Below, piece after piece: positions 55,701 to 64,000 of a stretch of DNA of 64,000 nt. Source of the DNA: Doryteuthis pealeii (lineage: Eukaryota > Mollusca > Cephalopoda > Myopsida > Loliginidae); assembly GCA_023376005.1 (NCBI GenBank), contig CM042143.1:88695140-88759139 (forward strand), in the 5' to 3' direction. How positions within the stretch are numbered: position 1 is the first letter of the stretch; each line of letters starts with the position of its first letter. The translations under genes were made by a program, and so were the position numbers. The notes under the pieces are model-generated. The model had not been told where the DNA came from. It ran no database searches and was given only the letters and a program-made list of their open reading frames with translations.

Positions 55701-55919
55701 TTTTTTTTTTTTTGTTTTTTCGTCATGTAAGCACAATAATTTCCTAAATTTGGCTTAAAATCTTTCCAGCCTTATACAAGTGAAATTTTACATGTTAGTT
55801 TATGTTCATAATAAACATTATTTGAAATTCACTTTTTTTTTATGATTTAAAAATTTTTTTTTTTCTTGGCTTATATTATTACAAATTCAAAAAAATGTGT
55901 TTTGTAGAGTGAGTTTTTT

Positions 55920-55921
55920 TT

Positions 55922-55958
<37 letters not shown>
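55920..55958. repeat. Long T homopolymer
   Basis: Nearly unbroken T run of about 37 bases. Confidence 0.9.
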
Positions 55959-55960
<2 letters not shown>

Positions 55961-56043
55961 TAATATATTTTTGTCTGTTATACTTTTCTATTTGTCTTCT
56001 TCACATTCATTAACCCACAGAATTATTCTTCCTTTTTACTCTA

Positions 56044-56491
56044 TCTTATTATAATGGAGATTCGGTGTCCATCTGAAACTGTCACTGCTTACATCACAAT
56101 ACCCTCAGGAATTGCATAAGTTTATCAATGAGTATTTAATTTATAGTCAAAATCATTAATACATACAAATATTATTTATTAATGAGGTCTCTATGAAAAT
56201 CAGATTTACCTCGAAACAGTGCTTTTAAAATCCTGCAAAAAAAAAAGGTTTACATAATATATGGTGTGGTTAATTTACATACTGGTTTTTTTAACAAATA
56301 ATTACTTGGTGTTATTGATCTCTAATATTATTATTGTATTAAATCAATCCTTGAATGATTTGCATATAGAAAGCAATTAAAATATAATCAAAATAAGTGT
56401 AATCTTTTAATGTGTTAGTCTTTTTCATTTAATATATTTAATTACATTAAAACTAAAATACTTACATCCGGAAGGCGCATATTCTTGTTAG
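56044..56491 (+). mobile_element. Helitron-like element, family B copy 4
   Basis: A|TCTTATTATAATGG start; landmarks gtcactgcttacatcacaat and aataattacttggtgttatt; hairpin-like tccggaaggcgca near the end; terminates TTAG. Confidence 0.65.
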
Positions 56492-57109
56492 TAAATTTAA
56501 GAATCATTTTTTTCAGCAATCTTTTCCTCCATTTATGTTTAACTACCAATTGTCCTTTAATTACAATATGGCCATCCCAAAATTAAAGTCTCCAAAGAAC
56601 TGTGGATGAACTGTGGCTATTGGTGATATTGTGTTTGTGTTTGTGTTTGTGTCTGCTCCTGTGTGCTCCTTGCTGCTATGCTCAGTCTTGGTTAGGCATT
56701 TTTGATGGAGCTCCTGATTGATGCTACCACCAACTCGGAAGTTTGTGCAGTTATTCAGTTTTTGAATGCAAAAAATTGATTGAAATTCACAGCCAATTAA
56801 CAGAAGCATATGGTGAGTCATGCATGGAGGTCGAAATCGTCCACAAGTGGTATAGGTTTTTTTTTTTCAATGACTATGAGGTTCAACGCTTCCTCAATGG
56901 TATGACATGGACATACAAAAACTGCTACCGCACCTACAAAAATGCATCTAATAAAATGGTGATTATGAAGAAAAATAGATACATGTTTAAAATGATGTAG
57001 ACCTCATTAATGCTACAATTAGAGAATTTATTAAAATTTAATTAAAAAAATTGTTAAAAAAAAAAGAGCAAAATCCCTAATGTATTCACTCTGCACTTTG
57101 TATAAATAC

Positions 57110-57164
<55 letters not shown>

Positions 57165-57329
57165 TGTAAAATAAAACATTCTATTAAAGAAACAACCAGA
57201 AGAAAAGTTGATTGCATCATTCAAAAACTTTATTTTTTTCTTATTGGAAATCATCTAAAAATGATTTTCAACTTATTTTTCTTTGAATTTTAGAAATCTG
57301 ATCTCTCTAAATAAAACCCGAATTCTTCC
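56492..57329. other. Spacer with CT microsatellite
   Basis: (CT)n at about 57113-57160. About 56575-56960 carries two opposed short frames (minus 86, plus 85 codons). The sequence there (ttatggtgagtcatgcatgg aggtcgaaatcgtcc, gaagtttgtgcagttattca) resembles a decayed transposase N-terminus, but I cannot assign it. Confidence 0.3.
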
Positions 57330-57715
57330 CAGCTGTAGCAGTATCAGTGCTACTGTATGGCTACACCACTTGGACTAACGCTTTGAGAAAAAGCTACAGG
57401 GTCTTTACACAAAGATCCTATATACTGTCTTGAACAAATCTTGGAAGCAGCCCCCCCCCCTCAAAAGCAACTGTATGGCCACTTGCCTCCTATTCCACAA
57501 ACCATCCAAATAAGACAAGAAATCTTGGACACTGCTGAAAAACCAAGGATGAACTCATAGGTGATGTTCTCTAGTGGGCCAACCTACATCAATCAGCTCT
57601 GTGCGGATACTGGATGCCATGTAGAAGACCTACCAGGAGTGATGACCTAAAGGCATAGGAATCTGTATTGTCAGCATGACCTGAAGATGATAGCCACACA
57701 AATAACTCCTTGGAC
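57330..57715 (+). pseudogene. LINE ORF2 tail fragment
   Basis: Broken frames read LYTKILYTVLNKSWKQ, KTKDELIGDVL and similar, the tail of a LINE polymerase also seen reversed at 61925-62370. It ends near tgtcagcatgacctgaaga. Several stops and a C homopolymer. Confidence 0.68.
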
Positions 57716-57839
57716 ATCCAATCCCCTTAGAAATAATAAAACCAAATTTTTTTAAACGTTTTTATACTTTTTATTTTTTCAAATTTTATTTTCATTATAC
57801 TTAATTCCTCATTTTAGAAATTCAAATAAAAATACACTG

Positions 57840-57930
57840 ATTTTTAAATTAGTTTTCCTCATCTTGGTTGTTATGATTATAATGTTTCAGCTGTTGTGAC
57901 ATCTGGCCTTCCTTAGAAAGCTATTTTACA
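57840..57930 (-). repeat. Decayed copy of the paired-hairpin motif
   Basis: Minus strand: aaggaaggccagatgtcaca, cagctgaaacattataatca, then accaagatgaggaaaac, matching the order at 27475-27560. Confidence 0.45.
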
Positions 57931-58204
57931 GATTCAACGATAGAGATACTTGTACTCCTATATTGTTGAGGACAAATCTCTTTCTATCTATAAATATAGA
58001 TATGTGTACTTTGTTACTCATTACAATCCAAAAGATGTTGTTTTTTTTTACCCGATATAGTGAGTGTAATCACCAACAATTATTTATCACTTATTTTTGG
58101 TTGATGTGTTGGGAATTAATTTTCAGAAAAATCAAAATAGATCTCTGATAAATATGCATTAAAAAAAAAAAAAAAAAAAAAATCAACACGAGTCTTGTAT
58201 GTGC

Positions 58205-58495
58205 AGTGTATATGTTTATCAACCCCTCTGCATAAGCAGGATGTGACACATGGTCAATTTCTTAAGCAGAGTTTAACAGCTTTGAATTTAGTTTTCCTTT
58301 TCCTAGACTGATTACCTTGCCAAGGTGAAACAACCCATCTACCATACTATTTAACCATAGCTGGAGGGAGATTAGGTGGATGCATACCTTTTCAAAGGGT
58401 ATTAGTGCTATGTGAAATGCAAATAGGGTCGTCCAGGATTTGAACTCTGGTCCACTTGTCCATTTCTTATGAATCTAAGCATTACTCCATGCATC
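58205..58495 (-). mobile_element. tRNA-derived SINE, family 2, diverged
   Basis: Same body as 10208-10495 (cccctctgcataagcaggat, ctggagggag, aagggtattagtgct) with a decayed head at the right end. Confidence 0.65.
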
Positions 58496-59404
58496 TCTTC
58501 TATATATGCTGCATGTACAGTGTATGTGGTGAAAAAGCTTTAAATTTAGTTTTTAGTAACAAAAAAAAAAAAAGATTTTACAGAAAGCAAGAAATACTGC
58601 TGTGAAGGATGTGGGGAAAAAAAATAGTTGATCTGACATTTTTTTTATTTTCTTAAATTATTTAAAAAAAAAAAAAAAAAAAAAATTGTTGCACAAATTT
58701 GCGCATTTTTAAACTTATGTTTTTAAATAGATAAATCTATTTTTATGGTTAAAATATTGACTTCAGCATAGCACCTTCCGGACATTTAAAATTCAGATTT
58801 TTTTTTTTTTTTTTCTGCATCAATTAAAATAAAAATATTAAAAAAAACAACATAAACACGCTACAAAATTATTCTTTGTGTTTTAAGAAGATAACTTAAA
58901 AATTTTCAGATTACTTTTTCTTCAGGTAATGAATTTTTATTTCTTTATTTGTTGATCTTTTAGAAATGTAAAAATATGAACTGGAAAATTCTTTTCTTCA
59001 AATGAACAAAAGTCAACAATCATTCTGAATTGATAAAAAAAACTTTTTCCATTAAAAAATTTTTTTTTTTTTATTTTTTTTTTTTAAATAAAATAAGCTA
59101 TTCATTATAATATTAAATTATCAATGAATAAAGTGGGAAAAAAATTTAATTAAAATTGGACAATTCCTTGATTTTTAGAAATTGTTTTAAAATTATAATT
59201 TTTTTTTAATCTCCCCTTACAGAAAGTGTTCATAGCTATTAAAAATTAATTACCTATGTAATAACATTTTGCTTTTTTACTGATGCTCATTATGTTGCTA
59301 TTTTTCAGCTAAAACTAAAATTTCATCTAAGTAATCAATTTAATTATTTTATTTTGAAAAAAAAGCATGTTTTTGGTGGTCATTATTTTAATGACATTTA
59401 AAGT
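58496..59404. other. Very AT-rich spacer
   Basis: Homopolymer runs only; no gene or repeat structure seen. Confidence 0.45.
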
Positions 59405-59545
59405 ACCTAACCTGTTCACCATCGATAGGATGTACCACAAGGTCACAAGTATGGAGCATTCAGCGAGGAACGATCTTGCTATTAAGTAGTAATAAATCTG
59501 TAAGACTAGTTTGCTAACCATTAGACCATGATGGAATGTCCTAAT
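59405..59545 (-). mobile_element. tRNA-derived SINE, family 4
   Basis: Minus strand head catcatggtctaatggttagc, then a body ending accttgtggtacatcctatc and ggtgaacaggtta. Confidence 0.6.
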
Positions 59546-60518
59546 GACATTCAAAGTATATGTGAAGAAAGTCACGTACTAGCAGACTAAGGTTTATATA
59601 TCACTCTAGCCTAAGTGACGTATGTGTTATCTCCCTTTAACTTGGAAGTCATGTTAAAAAAAAAAAAAATAACTGCAGAAGTTTCGTGTGTATAAAAGAA
59701 CTTTAAAGAAGAAAAATCTACATTTTCTGGCAGATTTATCTTGGGGTGGTGGGATGAAAAAAAAAGTTTCAAAATGATGTATCGTAAGTTTTTAGAATAT
59801 ATAAGATTAACGGTAAAACTCGATTTCTTTATTTTTTTTATTTAAAAAAAAATATATATATAATGAAAAAGCAAATGAATTTGTTTTGTAAATTACTGTT
59901 TGAGAATACATTGAATATGAAAATGGAATATTATAAAATTAGTAAAATGATCTTGATCATAAATTTTACAAACTTAAATATTTGTAAGGGACATAACTGA
60001 ACAAGGGGAGGTAAAAATTTGTATTTTTTTGCATTTTATAAAATTTTAATTCAATTTTATTTTGATTTATTTAATTTTAATGAAATGAAACCATCATTTT
60101 TCAAATATGTGTACAAAAACGGAATTTAATTGTAGGTAATTTTTTGTTAACTGGTATAACTGAGTACAAGTTTTTTTTTTTATTTGATCTTAATCAAATA
60201 ACAAACCTAAATAAAAAGTAAAGGAAACATTAAATCTAAAATAATTAAAAACCGATTTACCAAAGTGCAAATTCTTTACCATTTTCATTATACATCTATT
60301 CATACATTAATAAAATCCTTATTGTGTATAGGATATCCTTACAATCACCTAAGGATTTTTAAAAAGGAATAAAAAGTTCTTTTATAATAGGAAATAGCTG
60401 TAACATTTTTCATGATTGAAGTAAATTTATTTCCATTGCATAAATTTTTCTATGCTACAAAAAATTAAATTACCTACCAAAATGGATGTTCTTTTATTAT
60501 TAAATGTTTAAGTATTCT
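59546..60518. other. AT-rich spacer
   Basis: No gene or clear repeat seen. Confidence 0.4.
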
Positions 60519-60610
60519 TGATGCTGTGTGGAAGACCTACCAGGAGCAATGAAAGAGAGTTATGGAAATCTGTTGTGTCAGCATGACCTGGTATGGATGA
60601 TGATCTATTC
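60519..60610 (+). pseudogene. LINE 3'-end fragment
   Basis: gatgctgtgtggaagaccta, ccaggagcaatgaaagagag and tgtgtcagcatgacctgg match the end of the copy at 57330-57715. Only about 90 bp survive. Confidence 0.55.
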
Positions 60611-61254
60611 TAAAGATACCAATTGATTATTCTTATTGGGACACAAAATAATCAAAGAGAAATATGTATTCAATACATTTATAATTTTTCTTTTTAGAAT
60701 ATAAAGCAAGTAAGATTTTTCATAATTTAAGTAAATTTATTTCCATAGCATAAATTGTTTAAAAATGGATGTTCTTTTATTTTTAAATACCCAAGTGACT
60801 TTTAGGACACCCTGTATAATATTCATTGAAGGCAACCCCTTCTTTCTGCACACATATATCTTCTAATAGTAAAGCCTGGGAGAGGACATCTATGAATTGT
60901 TTGGTTTGAAGGAGACTTGTTTATGATGGCTGTAGGAGGTTTGAAGCAAGGCGGTTTGAGCACTACATCCTGAAGTGGGCTCTATAAAGGCGGCACATTT
61001 TGGACATCCTGGACACATTTCCCACATTAAGCCTGACAATGTATGTGGTAGGACTTGCCTGTTGAGGGCTGGTCTTCTGAGTCATGTACAGTTCCATGGT
61101 AACAGTCAATCATGTGAAAAATGTGTGAGCAGGAGTAGAAGCCAGGATCATACATGTCATTTGTGCGAGCAAAGCTGGACTTCTGAGCCATCTGCATGCT
61201 CACAACTGCTTATAGAAATAGCTTTCTTCTGTGAAGAAATGGTAATCATCATAT
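60611..61254. other. Unassigned stretch
   Basis: The 95-codon plus frame at 60975-61262 lies in a less AT-rich block (60950-61200) with C/H-rich motifs (CGRTCLL, HTCHLCEQSW). It resembles no family I can name and could be a decayed transposon or LINE piece. Confidence 0.25.
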
Positions 61255-61500
61255 ATATATAGAGAGATAGATAGATAAAATGATATGGAAAAACATTGTT
61301 TAATTGAATTTATTTTAACTTTGCATTTGCTTGCTAATATTGCCAATATTTTGATTTCATCATTTTGTATCAATATGCTCTGATGAAGATTTTTTGATGA
61401 AATCGAAATACTGGCAATATTAGCAAACAATGCAAAGTTGTAAAAATAAATTCAATTAAATACATCTGAGTTTTTTTCATGTCATTTTATCTATATATAC
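61255..61500. mobile_element. Foldback element
   Basis: Nearly the whole 245 bp is an inverted repeat: tttaattgaatttatttt...gcatttgcttgctaatattgc on the left and gcaatattagcaaacaatgc...aataaattcaattaaat on the right. The loop contains ctgatgaagattttttgatg aaatcgaaat. Confidence 0.6.
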
Positions 61501-61924
61501 CGTCGGATTCATTTCCTTACTTTTAACTAATATATATATATATCCAAATGTCTAATCCAACAAAAAACAGTTCCTTACATTGAGATTTTTTTTAGTGCAA
61601 TACATTTTAACTATTTCTTGTTCATTTTCAATTGAATGATAATTTGTGTGTGTAAGCAGTAAACGTTACTTTTTTAATATATAACAAATACTAAAAACAC
61701 TAATTGGAATCCTTTACTCCTTCCCAAAAGAAGCATCAATATCATCATGGATCACTGCAACACTGGGAACTCTAAAGGTTCACAAATCATCAAGGAACAA
61801 GCAATAATCAGTTTTTAAAAAAAGTTTAAAATGAAAAATATTTGGCTATTTTTATATTTTCTAAAGATATAAATTGATTATTATTATTGGGACAAAAAAT
61901 AATCAAAGAGAAATCATCATCATC

Positions 61925-62370
61925 ATGTTATGCCCGTAGCATGGATATCCACGACAATTTCTTGCCAGCCGTATCGTTTGTTGCTCTTGGGGGTCCTCTG
62001 TGCAGCATCCAGTATCTGTGCAGAGCTGGTTAATGTAGGTCTTTGCTGGACAGCCTGCACTGGCGTGCTCATGTGCTGGTTTTCACTGGAGAATGTTGCT
62101 TATGAGTTTGTCCTTGCTTCTCCAGCAGTGACCAGCATGTCTTGCTCGCCTCGGATGGTCTGTGTGATAGGGGGCAAGTGGCCGTACAGCTACTTCCTTG
62201 GGGGGTGTTGTTTCCACAATTTGTTTAAGGTTGCTGACAGCATTCTTGTTCAGCTCCAATCTAGCTTATTCTCCAGGTGCTTCGTTAGGGTCCAAGTGGT
62301 ACAGGCATACAGTAGCACTGATTCAACCATGGCTTGGAAGAATTATCACTTTAACTTGTCGGTGAGATTG
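61925..62370 (-). pseudogene. LINE ORF2 tail fragment, reverse
   Basis: The minus strand encodes LLYACTTWTLTKHLENKLD, LYGHLPPITQTI and further pieces of the same LINE tail as 57330, with stops and one frame change. The opposite-strand 174-codon frame (61930-62454) is its shadow, not a gene. Confidence 0.75.
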
Positions 62371-62426
62371 GATTTCCATATGACTGATTATCTATTTATA
62401 GCAGACCATGCCTTCCCGATACGAAT

Positions 62427-62618
62427 ATTATTGTTTTATTCTCCAATGTATTAAAATCAATCCTATGAATGATTTTATATAGAAACCAATTAAGATATGA
62501 TTAAAATAAATGTAATCTTTTTATATGCATTTTTATTTAATTTCGTTTGTGTTTCTAATTTAATATATTTCATTACATTAAAACTTGAATAATACCAGAG
62601 GGCGCATATTCTTGCTAG
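62427..62618 (+). mobile_element. Helitron-like family B, 3' fragment
   Basis: Only the last 190 bp, from ttattgttttattctccaat to cagagggcgcatattcttgCTAG before T. Confidence 0.6.
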
Positions 62619-62929
62619 TATTTTTTATGTCCAAAAGATGTTTTACTGAGAATTGATAAAATTATATTAAGTTGTGTGTATGTATGTGAATCTAGCATAT
62701 TATTTCTGGGAGTGTTAAACTCCTTATTCTTTGTCAACTTATCCAACTAGGAGAAGGACAACTCTGATATAACACCTGCGATTGACATGATTACTGGTTA
62801 TCTTACTTCAGCTTGCCAATGTATAATTATTGTGAAGATTTAGAGAGTGGTATTGGTGTTGTACAAGCGTTGACAACTATAATTCATGATGTACAAACAC
62901 CCAGTGGTATTAGGCCCACAACCCAGCCA

Positions 62930-63080
62930 AAGGGTGTCTCCATCATGGCAAGAATCAATCTCCTTCCCCTGACTGGGATATGCATGTGAAGTTTGGGGAC
63001 CACTTGTGAAATTTCTTATTCCTTTGTTACTCCTTCCAAGAATTCACCAGAGGTGAATTTGTTGGTAGGAGCTGGCTCAA
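62930..63080 (-). repeat. Dispersed repeat G, copy 2
   Basis: Reverse copy of 53330-53460: atctccttcccctgactggg, gtttggggac, tattcctttgttactccttc and aattcaccagaggtgaattt. Confidence 0.55.
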
Positions 63081-63214
63081 CCAATCCAGGGTCAATGCTG
63101 CAATATGAACAGAAAGATACTTCAGCTGTTTCTTGTAAATTTTATTAATCCAGGCAAAAAATAATTTTGATGACATAAAAAAAAACTAAAATTTGCTTTA
63201 AACATGCAAAAACA

Positions 63215-63949
63215 TGTTATTATAATGGAGATTTGGGGTCTGCCTGTCTGTAACTATGTCACTTCTTATGTCATAATACCCTTGTAGCGTTTGTTTGTAT
63301 TCGCCTCGTGGAGTTGTCTGCCCCTTTTAGTTTGATGATGCCCGCCAGGGCACCACCAGTATTTAAGCGCCGGTTTCAAACACCTTCGCTCTCTCTTGAT
63401 AGTTTCAGCAACTACGAGCCACATGGGGTAGATTCTATCTAAACCCTCTCGTGGGGCTCCGCCCCCCTTACATTACTGTAAGTTCTTTACAGCATGGACT
63501 ATTGCTAGTCTCATGTCTGTACTCTTTTATGTTATATCTGTATCATTCATGAATGTGTCTTATCTTGATTTGTGTACCCCTTTTTATGTGTACTCTTTAT
63601 TATGAACTACTGTTATCCATGTGCTGTGTTATTAAATGTTTGTCTATTAACCTTTGTCGGAGTTATTTGTATCCAAAGTATGTTGAACTTTACACCATCC
63701 ATACACCCTCATTAACATACGGGTTTTAACAAAACTGGGTTTAATAAATAATTACTTGGTGTTATTGATCTCTAATATTATTGTTTTATTCTCTAAAGTA
63801 TTAAAATCAATCCTATGAATAATTTTATATAGAAACCAATTAAAATATAATCAAAATAAGTGTAATCTTTTTATGTGTTCTTATTTAATTTTGTTAGTCT
63901 TTCTAATTTGATATATTTCATTACATTAGAGGGCACATATTTATGCTAG
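63215..63949 (+). mobile_element. Helitron-like family B copy 6, split by an LTR
   Basis: 5' part tgttattataatggagattt ... tcataatac, then a solo LTR, then the 3' part from about 63700 (ataaataattacttggtgtt) to gctag before T. A piece of the element around the insertion is missing. Confidence 0.65.
63283..63694 (+). mobile_element. Solo LTR, plus orientation
   Basis: 412 bp, TGTAGCGTTTG...GAACTTTACA. Contains a TATA-like TATTTAAG (about 63361) and gtattaaatgtttg. Same family as the minus-strand LTR at 44614-45023. Flanks CCCT and CCAT suggest a decayed 4-bp duplication. Confidence 0.78.
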
Positions 63950-64000
63950 TTTTATGAATATTCTATCAGTCATAGAAAAAAATCCAACTTTGCTAATTCA

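Noticed and set aside
57113..57160. CT microsatellite region with a 66-codon RERERE frame
   Set aside because: The frame is created by the dinucleotide repeat.
61930..62454. 174-codon plus-strand open frame as a protein
   Set aside because: It is the antisense shadow of a LINE polymerase tail on the minus strand.
1..64000. CRISPR array, operon, prophage or other prokaryotic system
   Set aside because: No spaced direct repeats, no compact gene clusters or ribosome-binding sites. Introns, SINEs and LINEs show eukaryotic nuclear DNA.

Overview
This window is animal nuclear DNA: AT-rich, intron-bearing and almost entirely built from transposable elements, with only two recognisable host genes, both for mitochondrial proteins. 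The repeats (tRNA-derived SINEs, several Helitron-like families, hAT and mariner MITEs, LINE fragments, long AT microsatellites) fit a lophotrochozoan, most likely a mollusc. That is an inference from style; nothing here fixes the species.

Host genes. (1) An MPV17L2-like gene lies on the minus strand at about 20.44-21.06 kb. Its whole coding region (206 codons) sits in one exon directly behind a strong splice acceptor. (2) UQCR11 (subunit 10 of the cytochrome bc1 complex) lies on the plus strand. A short first exon is at 46292-46377, behind an ETS/CRE-rich promoter. A second coding exon is at 52474-52597 (stop at 52595). A 3' UTR exon starts at 55529, with AATAAA at 55669. The first intron is 6.1 kb and full of repeats.

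Layout. 0-12 kb: MITEs, a 150-bp satellite broken by an LTR-like insertion, Helitron-like elements, hAT palindromes with 8-bp target duplications. 12.6-13.4 kb: two hammerhead ribozyme motifs on the minus strand, one inside a tRNA-headed SINE-like unit held between inverted repeats. 13.5-20 kb: SINEs, solo LTRs, MITEs and a promoter-like GC-rich block at 17.3-17.85 kb. 20.4-21.1 kb: MPV17L2. 21.2-30 kb: a head-to-tail run of Helitron-like elements, a shattered mariner, LINE tails. 30-38 kb: nested LINE/SINE insertions and foldback elements. 38.06-41 kb: a broken minus-strand LINE with a reverse transcriptase, a CCHC finger and a restriction-like endonuclease, ending in a TAA array (R4/Dong-like). 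41-46 kb: LTR-type blocks, SINEs, a solo LTR. 46.2-55.7 kb: UQCR11. 56-64 kb: more Helitron-like copies, LINE tails and a second copy of the solo LTR.

The most unusual content is catalytic-RNA-like: two hammerhead cores with all conserved core bases, plus a commoner hairpin repeat that resembles a hammerhead missing C3 and U4. All calls come from reading the sequence. No database search or folding program was run, and most repeat boundaries are approximate unless a target-site duplication is stated.
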